The position numbers and the translations under genes are program-made. From Hetaerina americana (Eukaryota; Arthropoda; Insecta; Odonata; Calopterygidae), in the NCBI GenBank assembly GCA_022747635.1, contig JAKTNV010000074.1, positions 1,683,001 through 1,747,000 of the forward strand: a stretch of 64,000 nt of DNA, in the 5' to 3' direction. Shown piece by piece: positions 25,070 to 37,557 of this stretch (positions are counted from its first letter, which is position 1; the number at the start of each line of letters is the position of its first letter). The notes beneath the pieces are model-generated. The model was not told the DNA's origin and did no database searches. It worked only from the letters and a program-made list of their open reading frames with translations.

Positions 25070-28000
25070 CATTAATATACAGAATTGCCGGAAATTACAT
25101 CGATGTTATGCGTATTTACATTACGATTTATACTACAATTGCCAGAAGTTATTTCAAAACAACAAGGAGGCAGAGATAGCAGAACTAGAAGTTAAGTTAA
25201 GAGCGGAGAAACCACCAAGAAAGTTTTAGAGGTGAAGTATCATACACCATTACAGGAGATTTGGTATTACTATATCATATGGCCGTTTATGCTATATTCC
25301 CTATCAAGATAAAAACCAGGAAAATGGCAATATACGAGTATGCAACAATTATTTTTCCCGAAGAACTGTTTCGCCATACAAGAACTTATCAATATATGGG
25401 TGTGTACTGTACAAATACTGCTGGCATTTCTTTTCTATTGTTTGCAACAAATAATGACCAAGTTCTTCTGCTTCAACCGCCATGGACCCAACAATAAAAC
25501 GTTACATTTCCTCCATTGTGTCTTGTTATTGGTTCATAGAATCTCTTCGAATATTTTCCTTGGGTAAATAAAACGTAACGATGATAACTAAAATGAGTTT
25601 TTTTAACTAACTGACTGTTGCATGTTTTAATTCAAGTCAAAGATTAGTCCACAACATTTGTCCATTATCATTTGCATTTCTGTATTATGTCACTTACCAA
25701 ATTTTAAACAGAAAAAATTCAATATGCTTTGTAAAAATCTTGTCTATTCTATGAGAGATATTATTATTCTTAATTAATGTTACTTGATATGCTTCGATAG
25801 TCAAATGTTCTTGTATTAAGGAGACTGCAAATGACCAAATTTGAGAATCATTACGTTCATTATAATTCTACAACATTGAAATCTGAAAAAATTTGAAATA
25901 AGGAATGAGACAAACTTTTTTGAAGTATTCACTTTTTATAGCTGATATAAATCATTTTTCAGTATTACGTGAGATGCATCACATGACTTGCATATATCAC
26001 ATTCTGGATAAAGAGGACGTTTATAAGCGATAAATCCCATATTCCTTCACTTTCTTTCTTTCCACGAATATTGCGTTACTTTTCTTTATTAATCCTGATT
26101 AGCAATCAATTTGCCAAAAACAACAGAGAATAAGCGAAGGGAAGCAAATCAATATGCTTTAAGGCTATTACAGTTTGGTTTATTATTGATATCAGTTAAA
26201 ATTAAACCTCCCTTAGTATTCCTGCTCGGCTGTCTAACCTGCTCTATCAATATTTTGATAATATAGCAGAAATGAATTTCAAACTTTTTTTCTAAAACTA
26301 GCTTCTTTATTTTTTAAATATAAAAATGACCCATTTTAGCATTAAAAATGAAATTTTGAAGTCATCTCGTAATTAAACTTCCATATGCAACTGATCGAAA
26401 TCGGATCAATATTTCTAATTGACAGAAATAATTATCTTTAAAAGCGTAACTCGCATTGATATCTCTAAGGTACATGTTTGGCATTATGGCACATGAGGGT
26501 TTGTTGTGATTCATCGAAACCCATGTCAAGTGACTAGGAAAACCGAAGTGAACCCTGCAAAATTTCTTTAGTTTTCCATTGCCTCTGTTAGAGGTGGCTA
26601 TAGCGGTTTGCTCCAGTGATAATTGAGTGCCGACGAGCATTTGACCTTTAGAGGGCTAATTGTCCGGCCCGTGTGGGCATCCAGCTATGACATCAATAAG
26701 CAGTGAACCGTTGTTAAAGCCACATATCTCGTCACTCGGCTGTCATCAACCATTCAGGAAGTTTTGTCCTGTTCGGTTCAAATCCTCATCATAAATTAAG
26801 GGAGAAATTCACGCTCAATAGTGCTGAAATTGACATACATGAACCGCGAGGCATTTAGGTTAAGACCAATTTCCCATTCCGAAAGTATTAAACTTTAAAA
26901 ACAAAGAGCAGTGAAAAATCAATCATCTCTTATTATTTATATGCCATATCTGCTCTGTTAATTTAATTATCTATGAAGCAACGTTGTCAAATCCGAACCC
27001 TTTGACTTTGAGGCTCCCCCTTGGGTCCGTTTTTGAGGTTCTAATCATCTCTAAAGGCGAAAAAAATATTTTACTAAATGCCGGTTGAAAAGTGACCATT
27101 TATTTGCAAGTAATGTTTAATTAAAAAGTACACCTCAGATTATTTGCCCGACATTATTTTATGATTCTTTACTCATATTACCAAAGGATCTAGGTATGAG
27201 AGAATCAAATCATTTCGCCTGTAATACCGATTTTGTTTAGATCGTCCTGTTTGTAGAATATCAATAAAAAAGCTAGCTTCAGAAGATTTTTCACCTGCAA
27301 TCCCTTGTAAAAATGTTTTAATGGAGGAAGATAGTAATACATTCAAGGGTCGGGAGGCTACGAGGCATTACGTAATTGATAAATTGATTGCAGCCAAAAG
27401 ATAAATGTATTCGCAAACAAGAGTCTGTCCTGATGCGCCAAAAAAATATACTCCTTAAGAGATTTCAACACTGATTCATCACCTGGCAAAGTTACTTGGG
27501 AGCGGAATAAGATGACAACCATAATTTAGACCTTATGAAATGTATTCTTAAATTCAAAAAGATTTACAAGGGACAGGAGAAATATTTAGACGTCACTTGG
27601 CCAATTTTGCGATGCACATTATAAAACACCACTATGTAAATTTTCACAATTCTGTTTTCATTCGTCGATACCTGACAGGAACAGATTACGAGACCTATAT
27701 GATGACTGTTTAAAATAGTGTTCGAGAATCGAAATCATCGAGTAAAAATCTTTATCATAGCGTTTCATTACGAGTAAGAATTAAGGAGTAAGAATTTAAA
27801 AAAGAATTAAACTTTGTGGTAGGAACAAGTGGAAGTCATACCAAGATGCACTTTACCTATAAATAATCTGAGATAGAAGCAATGGAACTGCAATATAAGT
27901 GTGAGATATAAGACAGAATAAGACAGAAGGGCAAAGGGAAATTGGTAAGCCATAGGTAGACCAGATGTTTTGAAGGAAGTTAGAACGAAGAATGTATGAT

Positions 28001-28512
28001 TTCAAGCACAAAAATTTGGAAAATTATCCGTCCAAAATCAAACGATAAACCTGGAGTAGTGCGGCAGTGTAGCTGATAAAGGAAAAAGATGGCGTACTAC
28101 ATAAAATATTGAAGGAGTCGTCAAAAAGTAACAAACGCAAATCTATACCAACTATGCGAGATGATTGAAAAAAAGTAAGGAACCACATATGATTCTGTGA
28201 AGGTCAAAAGAATATGTAGAGGGAAATGGGAATAATAACAGCCCATTAAGTGTAAAATAGATGGTTAAATTGCCGTGGACGGATATGCTTTACGTGGAGG
28301 AATACTTTATGGTGATACAAGAACAATACTACATGAACTGAAGACGAATGCTTGTGTAGATACGCAGAATCTACCTGATTGTTGAAGGGTCTTGGAAAAA
28401 ATGAAAGAAAGACCTTTTGTAAATCATAGGCAGAATTTTTTAAGAGGGAGTGCCGTAATGAGATTTCGTGAAGTCAATCTTATCACCAATTTCGAAAAAT
28501 AAAAAAATGAGG
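25067..28512. other. unrecognised sequence
   Basis: No gene supported. A weak B-box-like GGTTCAAATCC near 26774-26786 has no convincing A box or arms, so I leave it as background. Confidence 0.5.
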
Positions 28513-28552
28513 TACAGGGTTCGTCCGGAAAATAAGTGTACTGACTCCTGGG

Positions 28553-28580
28553 CTGGGCGCGCCGCTCCAGGCGCGCCCAG
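28553..28580. repeat. GC hairpin inside mariner 5' UTR
   Basis: CTGGGCGCGCC (28553-28563), a 6-base loop, then the exact reverse complement (28570-28580). It sits between the left TIR and the transposase start, where full-length relatives carry untranslated leader. It is far more GC-rich than the flanking DNA. Confidence 0.9.
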
Positions 28581-28718
28581 CACCGCTCTGACGGGCTGCG
28601 ATTGGAGGGGGGTATGTTGCCAAGCGACGCTGAAAAAGGCAGTCGGCTCTGAGCTGTGGTGTAGTGAGGAGCTCTGTTAACGCGAACCTCCACGCTTCGA
28701 CCCACGTCACAGAACGCG

Positions 28719-29001
28719 ATGCCGAAGTTTTTGGAGCAGCGTTATTCCATCAAATTTGCGGTAAAGCTTGGGAAATCGTCTACCGAAACTGTCGGTATGA
28801 TTAACCAGGCTTACGGGGAGTCAGCCATGTCCAGAAACATGATCTTTCGGTGGCACAAGATGTTCGTGGAGGGCAGAGAAGAGGTCGACGACGAGTCTTC
28901 GAGAGGTTCCCGATGATGCCTTCGCGGGAGCGTTCCAGGAATGGGAACGCCGCTGGAACAAGTGTATCGACTCACAAGGGTCCTATTTTGAGGAATATTA
29001 G
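28719..29001 (+). pseudogene. mariner transposase, N-terminus joined to C-terminus
   Basis: The start ATG at 28719 gives MPKFLEQRYSIKFAVKLGKS, the usual opening of mariner transposases. A helix-turn-helix follows (around residues 10-60) with the diagnostic RWHKMFVEGREEVDDES. After residue 65 the frame reaches TGA at 28914. From 28915 a +1 frame encodes the family C-terminus, with W-x-R-R-W-N-K-C-I-D-S-Q-G and then Y-F-E-E-Y, and stops at 28999. The DD34D catalytic residues lie in the deleted middle. Start and end both match the family, so the loss is an internal deletion rather than truncation at insertion. The product cannot be catalytic. A DNA-binding peptide of 65 residues is formally still open. 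Confidence 0.92.
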
Positions 29002-29073
29002 CTTAAGATATGTAAAAGTGTAATAATTTTTTTTCCTGAGCTCAGTACACTTATTTTCCGGACGAACCCTGTA

Positions 29074-29530
29074 GACATTACCCGAATAACGATGGAGTCT
29101 TCTTCTGCTTGACGAAGGGACCTCTCCACGCCTCAAAAGGTTCTCGGTTTCACGTTTATATGTGACATTTTACATGCGGAAAAGTAAGTACCAAGAATAA
29201 TGAATAAAAAACTTCAAACAGCTCTTCTCAAAGTATCGTGTGTCAGTAATAAGGGATGGGGTTATTTAAACTAAGAAAATGTTACTAGAGGCATAGTAGA
29301 GGCTTATATTGCGAATGAAAGTGATCGTACCATTTTGGTCTATCGTGAACAATTACCAAAAATTGAAAACAAAGTAATGCAATATTTGGGGTATTAACAA
29401 GAGATGCTGTTCATACCCAATAACAGACATACATCAGTATTTCAATCCAAATATTGGTTCACTGTTGGTCCTGTCATTATCTCTATTGAGATTTAGCTCC
29501 TTCACCTACAGATAGCTTTTTTGTCCTTTG
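29074..29530. other. unrecognised sequence
   Basis: No feature supported. Confidence 0.45.
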
Positions 29531-29539
29531 TACTTGTCT

Positions 29540-29900
29540 CTTGATATTCCTCGCTGAATTTTTCTGTTTAATTTTTTATTTCCATTATTTTTATAACTTT
29601 TTCAATGTGCTTCAAGGTGAGACTTCAGTAGGACTTTGCTGTATTGTCCTCCACATCGTCCTTTCCTCTTCTTTTCTTCCATATAATTCCTCCTTCCTCT
29701 TTCTGCCTGTATATTTAATCTTTAGCATTTTCCCCAAATATCTTGTTCCAAAAGTTTTACTTCTTCGCTGGTCAACTTTTCAAATGTGCCTTGTCTCTGA
29801 TCCATATAGTCTCATGCTTCAGAGGAAATACTTGACAAACTGCTTCCTTGTTTGAAACCTCAAACTCTTTAAACATTGTCGCTGCCTCCTCTTTATGAAC
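29540..29900 (-). pseudogene. LINE 3' coding relic, minus strand
   Basis: On the minus strand, reading from about 29860 downward, the translation contains LYGSETRHI, then VDQRRSKTF and LGKMLKIKYTGRKRKEEL, then EERTMWRTI. These follow the family order LYGSETW...RRIEAFEMW...MKIKWTDRxxNEEVL...ER-L-W-RTI of the LINE post-RT region. Residue choice (KIKYTGR rather than KVKWTERK, and MWRTI) differs from the LINE at 43 kb, so it is probably a third subfamily. No RT catalytic motif is present. Confidence 0.6.
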
Positions 29901-29999
29901 ACCTTCTTATCCGGGGCTATTCCAAATAAAGTAAGTTAGAGAAAATTTATAAAGCACTAATTCGTTCTCCATGCGGTCATCTTCAGTGATGAAAGTTCA

Positions 30000-32150
30000 T
30001 AAGGTCAATATTTCACAAGAGGTAAATATCATCAATCATTATAACCTTCCAGCCTTAGATGTCCTATACCGAGCTATAACAGGCAAAACAATTTGAATAT
30101 TTAGATGATATTTTGGAAGAAAATAGAAGTGATAGTGGGGACATTAGAAGAATATTTTCGTTTGCGAGAGAAGAGAAATATCGATGCAATGAGGAGGGAA
30201 CTGATGAAATAGACGATCATTAACTCTATAAAGAAAAGATAAATGAAAAGTTTAAAATACAGCGCAGCGCTGTAATGGCTCATATTTGCATTAGAAAAAA
30301 TACTATGAGCCAAGTGTAGAGCCGTTAAGATGTGGGAATGATAAACATATGGAAAAAAAAGATTGTGGAGGAAACCTGAATAAACAGTCAAATATAACGG
30401 AAGAAAATGAAAAGTTGTTGTGTAAAATTAAGAAATGGCTACAGCCCGTCACGTGGATAGATGAGATATTGAGATGCAGTGGGATGCAATAGGCTGTATG
30501 TAAGGTGATAATGTTGGTTAACTGGGGAAGAGGAAGAAATGAAATCGATTTTTGGGTGGTAAGAATGTTGATAGAAGCTATAAAAGATAATAATCAAAGA
30601 TGAAGAGTACCGGAAAAAGTAATCGGGTCCAGCTACAGTAATAATTCTAAATTTTCTATCAGAGACAAGAAAGTATTATACACAAAACAGTTGCAAGTTG
30701 CAATAATTTCTCTCGATAACACATAAAGAGCAGGACTAGGAAATTTGTCCAATGCGAGATGAGTTGGTTGGAATTTTTCTATACTTATAGTTACATTTGA
30801 CAGAGGGTAACACTTTTATTAAAGTTATCAGATCAAATATAGCTTCAGTTTTGTTAACTAAATTAAGTGCCTTACAAAGATTTACACGTTATAGCTTCAC
30901 TATTTGTTTTTACCCTTTCGGTAATTTAAAGTTTGGGTGATACATTGCAGATTTTCGAGAGGTCTTGAAACTATCGGTTTGGATATTGAAAGTGATCGTT
31001 CTTTACAAACTGGGAATAATTGTTCCAAGACCGATTCAAATGCATCATACGACAAATAAATGACAAAATATATTTTACTTAAGTGAAACAAAGGTTTTTT
31101 AAACAAAATGTAAATTTCAACCAACAACTATGTTTTTCAACATGTAAGCACTAAATACTTAAAATTGAACCTTTACATGCCACTCTGTTACATCCTCATT
31201 ACAAAAAATAGTATTGAAGCGAACAATAGTATAGACTAGGGGAATTTCAGGCTACCTTTTTGTTAAGGGATACCAAAAATATTCCCACAATGGGTAGAAT
31301 ATTGAAATTTTAAAATGTAATCTGTTTGTATATTTAACCCATCGAATCAAATTTCACGCTTTGTTATGTTTACGAGACGTGGGAATACCCATCTCATTTG
31401 TGGAACTAACGCCGGTGGCTGCTAAATGCGCTACAATAATTAAAGATGCAAGAAAGAAGAAAATGGCGTTGGAAATTGGAAGTGAAGGCTGCTTTAGAAG
31501 TAAGAAATCATAGCGCATTTGCTTTAGCACGAAATACATAGGCAGTATATAATCCATACCAGGAGTACATCAGAAAGTTATGGGCTTCCAATTATGGTAA
31601 GAATCCTCTAAAATATGAGATGGAATGATTTGTGAAAATTATAATTGAGAATTACTCGATAAATTTCGGGTTTTAATCAAATATAGCTCAGAATCCACGC
31701 GTCAAAATATAACTAAAACCAGTGTTTTTGGATAAGCTAAAATGGTCTGATCATCTTTTCTGGAACATCCGCATCACCATCTTAAAGTTAACGAATACAT
31801 ACTAGCAAAACATGAGCCGAAAAGAGCTCTAAAACACTGAAACAAAGAGTTTTCATGTTGGCTGTACCATCAAATATAGAACTCAACGATATCATGATGT
31901 GGCCTGTTTTCTAAATGAATTTCAGAGGTGACATTATGCAAGGCAAAATACAAAATCCATTCAGGGTTGGAATAAACACCCACGCTTTTGACAACTACAT
32001 TAAGCGAAGCCATAAAATCAATTTAAGTCAGGGGACGTAAGAAGAGATGGAAGCTAATCTCGCGGGAGAGTACGGAATGCAATAGTACCCTGGCAACGGG
32101 GAGTGTCGCACCATAACGCTTAATAAGCGAGTGGAATAGCTAAAGCCTCC
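30000..32150. other. unrecognised sequence
   Basis: No gene or element supported. Purine-rich tracts near 30110-30640 give minus-strand open frames without motifs. Confidence 0.45.
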
Positions 32151-32660
32151 CTTTACCGACTGGGCCGATGTTTGCGAGAAAACGACGTCATCAACGCTTT
32201 GCCGGGGTTGTTCAACATCTCCGAGCCGCCTGCCACTCTTTTTGAGGTCTTTTCACCCTGGCTTAGAGCGAGTGCGGCAGATTTCTTGGCGGGGCGTGGA
32301 GGAGAGGCTGTGCGCGGGAGGGCAAAGAAAGGAGACGACGCTCTGCCAGATTTTACGCCTCGGGCTAGTAAACTGGCGAGGGGAAGGGTTGGGGAGTACG
32401 GAAGCATTAACCTTACAGAGGGGAACGCTGCTGTTGAGGGCCGCTCGCATATTCACGTTCTTCTCAAAGGGGGGTGGGGGGGTAAGGCGGTTTTTGGAAG
32501 GAACTGGGGGAAGGGCTGTGAGGGGGAAAATGAGTGGAGGGGGACACAATACGGCGTGAAGTTGTGAGGCGGCTAAATCGTGCACCCCGCTCAAAAAGAA
32601 TGAAGCACCGCGGAGCGTAGTGTAACATCCTTCGCCGCCAACGCGTCGCGAAGCATCATG
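32150..32660. other. GC/CpG-rich island, about 500 bp
   Basis: A sharp rise in G, C and CpG compared with AT-rich flanks. Open frames on both strands (32172-32567 plus, 32242-32559 plus, the first part of 32253-32897 minus) overlap in this block and have no recognisable domain. Gly/Arg-rich on one strand and Pro/Ser-rich on the other points to composition. It could be a promoter-associated island, an exon of an unknown gene or an old repeat. No TATA box or splice pattern clearly decides. Confidence 0.4.
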
Positions 32661-35600
32661 TATGGCTCGAAGGGATGCATGTGGTTCCCTCACCGTTAGG
32701 GAAAATAGCAGCAGCTTTATTAGAACCGTTTGCTCAATAAATAACATAGAGAACCGGTCCAAGTGAAAATAAACGATAATTATTTGCCCGCATACACTCA
32801 TAAATATAGCATATAACTTAATAAGCGATTGTTTAGTTGGTTCTAAAAATTTCAATAAAGACAAAATCTTAGTGGAAACTACGGCATTATTTGGCATAAA
32901 ACAGTGAAAGGATTATTAAAGAGAGTATTTATACACACTAATTTTCACCTGCAATACGCATTTATGGTGAGGCAAAGAAAAGAAACCTCATTAATAAAAG
33001 ACATGACATTAACGTTTGCACAACATATCAAACATAAGCGCTACAGTACAAAATAATATTTTTCTTTCATAAATAATTGATATTGATGCCCAAAAACTTT
33101 TACAAACCAATGTTAAATCAAAACTTAAAAAAAATAGAAGGGTTATCAATTAAAACTAAGACTGTATAACTACAACTAGGAGACTTTCAGCCAATGTCAA
33201 CAAGGGAATATTAGAAATGTGTCTTCGCTCGTCACTGCAGCGCAAGTAAATATTAAAATGTTGTAACTAAGGAAAAGTGACGTTTAGAGACTCGGTAGAT
33301 CAAAAAGGGCCTTTTTTATCAAAATCTTCCGGAAAAGTTATTTCATTTTGACATTGTACACGTACAGAGCATTCTGTATTATATTATCAGTAACAGTGAA
33401 AGCAGAATGTAGAAGAGCAGGACGCTACAACATATACGACTTTTGGATTAAGAATAAAATTATTTAAATTAATGGAAACGTGTGAATACAATGAAAAACA
33501 TTAGTTACCTGCTATTAGAACTGGTGGCGAAAGCAACAGAGAAGATAGGGTCTTTCGAGTGGTCAATCTTGAGATGATGATGAGAAGAACTAGCTGGAAG
33601 AAACTTTTCCATCACGGCGTTTTGAGTGAAAAAGACGTTCATTTGTTCATATGTTGCACCTCCTGGATATTCTCTAAGGAATGAGAATTACATGTCTAAA
33701 TGCGATGAACTCCAGTCAACTTCCACCCAACGGTAGACCTGAAATTTAAGCAGTACAAATGGTGAGATCATATTATCTAGCTAAATTAATTGATCATCAT
33801 AGAGAAAAATACGTCCGTCATCGTGTTATCAAAAGGTAGAGGAAATAGTAAACGTTTCGCTCTTTTAGAGGATGCATAGTTTATAATGGAAGAAACCATA
33901 GTTTCCCACCAAAATAGTAAAATTCATGCGGTCATTTTACACAAGGTACTCTACTTAACGGTCCGAACTCGAGAAAATGCCGTTAAAATCCATAGATACA
34001 TCAGGTGATGAGAATTGAAAAAATCGTATCAAACGCAAAACGAGATATTATTCAAACACAAGAGGAAGTAACAAGAGAATAATGATGACAGAATGAAAGA
34101 AAGTAATTACAATAAGTGCAGGAGAAAAAAGATCCATGTGAGAAGTATTTTAAAGCAAGAAAGAAGAACAATATGTGGCATTATTAAAAGCATTAGAAGT
34201 AAAAGGAAGACCTTAGTTCCAGAAAATGCGAATGGGAATATCTATAAGTGATCTCGAAAAGGATACTTGTTGCAAATATGGCGGAGGTGTAATGAAGAAT
34301 CAAATATGAAAATAGGTTATATATATAATACTTTGTTTTTGATTTATTTTTATTTCGTATTTACGCAGTTTATTTTGATTTTGGAGGTACTTGTTTATAA
34401 AACCCGAATTTAAAGATACGCTCATGAAAATAGAAGAATAAAAATTGGATATTAAAAAATTAGAGTAAGTACAGCAGTCAGTAGTACCTACTGCCCAAAT
34501 TGAGTAATCAAAATAAGTCTTTAATGTTATTTAACATAAATGTTATCTCTCACGTAAAAGCAATACTTTTTGTGTTTACGTAATAATTTACAATGATTTA
34601 AACCAAAAATATATTTTTAACGTTAAAATATTCCGAGTATTCGGAAAGGCAATTGACATGTTATGGAGGAGAAAATTTTTCGATGCCAACATTTCGGCCG
34701 ACAAGATTTGGCAATGAAAAGTACGATCAGGTACAAGTGACATGGAAAAAATGCAATTCAGGGTCATTGCCTTTCAACCAAGTGCGCGTTAGAGTTAGAA
34801 GACGAGAATGTCCTTCAATACGGGCGAGAAAAGGCTGAAGTGGTAGACTGGAAAAGAAGACGCCGTTGGAAAGAGGAGAACGGAGGGTAAAAGGAAAGAG
34901 AGGACAGGAAGAAGGATCACATGGTTGCATACGTTACCATTTGTGGTAGGGTTAATCTTATTTTATATTACTTCCATAAAGAACATTGATAAAATCGGAC
35001 GTCTTGCTCATGAGTGGACCTTCATTTAAATGCTTCAGCGGGCACTATCTAGAGACAAGTTAATAAAATATCATATTCTTAGGCATTTTTTTCTCAAATC
35101 CAATGCTAATCGAGCAAAATCTCTTCAAAATCGTAACTTTATTTGAGACTGATGACTATTGAGATTTAGTTTGGATCGTCATTATGACATTACCCAGCTT
35201 TATTATCTTTTATCGTTCTTTTACTTCTAATATCACATCATTTTCATACCCTGTGAATAAAAATATCACTGCAGTTTAGTCCCAAGCGCTGAAACCACCA
35301 CGAGAAATTGTTTATCCTTGTCTTCTATTTTCCTCATGCTCTCTATAACATGACCGGTTGAAACTCATCCAAAATTTCAGCAAGAAAAATAAAATAAACC
35401 CTATACGCGCTCTCAAGAAAGATACATTATGGGAGAGGAAGAAAAAAGGTACACGCCGTTTTCATTTTATTATTTACCCGACTATTTTTCCTTTTATTTT
35501 CTCGGCTTGACTCTTCCAACTTCCGTTGCGGGGCGCCACTGCGGAGCAGCCATATTGAGAGAATTATTGCCTCCCGTTATGCTATCTGCTCATGCATGGA

Positions 35601-35708
35601 AGCGATGTTTCAACACCCTTTAAGTCGTACGCAAAGCCACGGACCCTCCGTGCCTACCGAACCATTACCCACTTGACTCAGCCTCTCAAGTACTACTGCG
35701 TGCAAAAT
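32661..35708. other. mostly unrecognised sequence
   Basis: No gene supported. A short stretch at about 33711-33740 (GTCAACTTCCACCCAACGGTAGACCTG, split here as GTCAACTTCCACC plus CAACGGTAGACCTG) resembles the LINE 3' tail seen at 14593. It is probably the tip of a 5'-truncated LINE insertion. Confidence 0.4.
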
Positions 35709-35709
35709 G

Positions 35710-35757
35710 TATATATATATATATATATATATATAACACACACACGTACACACACAT
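35710..35757. repeat. (TA)n followed by (CA)-rich microsatellite
   Basis: About 26 bp of TA alternation, then CACACA with two interruptions. Confidence 0.9.
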
Positions 35758-36540
35758 TTAAAACTTCACTTCTAGGATTAAGACATTTTTCTTTTACCCA
35801 AGCACTCCCGCACGGTTATCCTAAACAATTAAGTAATACAATAAAGCAGTTTCTTTACTGGAACAAAAGGGAAGATACATCACTTTTTGCAGCTTACTTA
35901 ATTTTTTTGTGATACAATTTTCATATTTTTTTGAAGATGTGCATCAAGTCAAATTTAACAAACAATTTCTTAGGGGCTTGGCAGGGCGAGCTCAGTACAA
36001 AAGTACTTAATCTATACATTTACTCCTATTTATAATGGATATATACTTGATAAAGTGTTTTACCAAACATGAAAAATTTAGTGCACATTAATGCCTAGAG
36101 CAAAGCTTTTTTCATCGTTTCATTACCTTTTACTAAGAGCGTACTTCAAGGTAAAAAAGAATAAATGCACAATATCGGCACTAATGATTAATTATCAAAA
36201 CATATTAAACTTGCATAATGAAATCAGGGCCATTGATATTTTAGGAGGAACGCCAAAGTGTTCAATGATGAACATTGGAACATTAAGTATTTGCACCAGA
36301 GTATTTTAAGACTAAACATAATCTTTTTACAAATTTAATGTAAAATTTGACAACAATGTAATAACATTCAAATTATGCATCAAACCTATTAAAATGTCAA
36401 TCTAAATGTGCGCTAACTAATTATGGGGCGATTCAATTATTAAATAAAGCTAAAATAAACCAAAGATACCTAAAAATACTCATTATACTCTATGAATAAA
36501 TATTATATATTTCCCCGCGCTATATAATAATATTTCTAGG
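35758..36540. other. unrecognised AT-rich sequence
   Basis: No feature supported. A short open frame at 36091-36309 has no known motif. Confidence 0.45.
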
Positions 36541-36552
36541 ATGAAACCTAAA
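36541..36552. repeat. SINE target-site duplication, left copy
   Basis: ATGAAACCTAAA, identical to 36838-36849 on the other side of the SINE. Confidence 0.9.
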
Positions 36553-36837
36553 CTGACTTCCCACCCTGAGGGCGCGGGTTCAAATCCCGGCGGTGTTGAA
36601 TATTTTTCAGAGGTATCTCGATCCCTACTTGAGGTGCTTTGTGGAGGGCACTTTGAGTGAGTACGCCGTCCGTCGGATGCGACGTTAAGCCGCGGACCCC
36701 TTGGCGCCTTTCGTAAAGAGTAGGCTAATGCCGACGCCGGGTTTCTCTCCACCCTTCATCCTTTCCTGTCCTTCCCCTATGGCGCAAATGACCTTAGCTG
36801 TCGGTCGCCTCCCCTAAAAACTACTACTACTACTACT
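36553..36837 (+). mobile_element. tRNA-derived SINE, 5'-truncated, 285 bp
   Basis: The element is flanked by 12-bp identical target duplications. It carries a B-box-like GGTTCAAATCC at about 36577-36587 within a GC-rich T-arm-like context, then a ~230-bp tRNA-unrelated body, and ends in (CTA)n. The second copy at 55427-55731 (reverse orientation) is alignable over the whole length but has about 30 more bases at its 5' end, including the A-box region. This copy is therefore 5'-truncated, as expected for target-primed reverse transcription. The open frame on its minus strand (36483-36752) is conserved between the copies only because the SINE is; it is not a gene. Confidence 0.9.
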
Positions 36838-36849
36838 ATGAAACCTAAA
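36838..36849. repeat. SINE target-site duplication, right copy
   Basis: ATGAAACCTAAA, identical to the left copy at 36541-36552. Confidence 0.9.
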
Positions 36850-37136
36850 ATTTCATAAACGAAAAGAGGTATCTCAGGTTTAGAACCTAGGTAACTGGGT
36901 GAAATAGTTAGTTCATTATTTCCCAGATTTTGACAATAAATTCGGCGATGTTCCTCAGTAAATCGGCTTTTAACCCAAGCGGGGTAAACACCGAGTGACG
37001 GTGTCGTGTAAACAAAACTTTAATCGTTTTAACATAATTAGCTTTAGTTAAAAATGTTAAGTGGCAGATTAAGACAACAAGAAACCACCTCAGTTATTAT
37101 TCCCAGTATTTCTATAATGGACAGTTAGAGAAAATG
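36850..37136. other. unrecognised sequence
   Basis: No feature supported. Confidence 0.4.
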
Positions 37137-37215
37137 GATCTTGGCAACTACGGGACTCGGCTCCATCGGCCGTGTGTTGTGTCCGGCCGCGGGAGAGGCA
37201 AGGCTTCAGCGGTCG
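37137..37215 (-). repeat. dispersed repeat fragment
   Basis: The reverse complement shares CTCTCCCGC, GCCGGACAC and GCCGAGTCCCG in order and spacing with 22345-22425. It is a partial copy; the second part of the repeat (GCAGCCGTCTCATCG-like) does not follow. Confidence 0.6.
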
Positions 37216-37355
37216 TCATCTCACGAAAGCCTTGCAAAACAAAACTGACAGCAGCAGCGTAGAAGATTGAGTAAAATAAGATCAAATTAGAATATCAACT
37301 TGGATTTTTAACACAATACAGAAGACTAGAGGAATAAAGAGGATATAAAGCGAGA

Positions 37356-37380
37356 GATGGATAGATAGATAGATAGACAG
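37356..37380. repeat. short (GATA)n microsatellite
   Basis: About five GATA units with GATG at the edge. Confidence 0.85.
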
Positions 37381-37557
37381 GATGGTTGGATGGATAGGAC
37401 TATGCAAGGTGATATAGAAGGATAGCGGGGATTAATGGAGTGATTGTTATAGAGTATATATAGCAGAGGGGTCGCGACCGAGCAAATGATTGCTATAATA
37501 TTGAATAAAAAGATGGGAAGAAGCGTATTTAAGATATAGTAAGCAAAGAATTGAATA

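Larger units (their letters stand above)
28515..29071 (+). mobile_element. internally deleted mariner, 557 bp
   Basis: Both ends carry a near-perfect ~30-bp terminal inverted repeat beginning CAGGGTTCGTCCGGAAAATA, and each is flanked by the TA duplication typical of mariner insertions (28513-28514 and 29072-29073). Inside are the first ~65 codons of a transposase (28719-28916), then an abrupt join to its last ~28 codons (28915-28998). Full mariners are about 1.3 kb, so roughly 700 bp including the catalytic core is gone. The ends are well preserved, so the deletion derivative could have been moved by a full-length relative. A GC-rich 11-bp hairpin sits at 28553-28580. Confidence 0.93.

Noticed and set aside
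24988..25179. Frame with (YI)n repeat
   Set aside because: Direct translation of the (TA)n microsatellite.
26774..26790. tRNA-like B box
   Set aside because: An isolated 11-base match with no A box or pairing arms.
30100..30640. Purine-rich stretch as a LINE relic
   Set aside because: Composition resembles LINE 3' regions, but no landmark (YGxExW, KW-x-E, RGRP) could be found in order.
32253..32897. 214-residue minus-strand open frame
   Set aside because: Starts in AT-rich DNA and becomes Pro/Ser/Arg-rich on entering the GC island, where two + strand frames are open too. No domain; composition explains it.
36483..36752. Apparent conserved protein starting MERNPASALAYSLRKAPRG, also at 55502-55747
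   Set aside because: Similarity between the two frames exists because both are on the antisense strand of the same SINE; it crosses the element edge into unrelated DNA.
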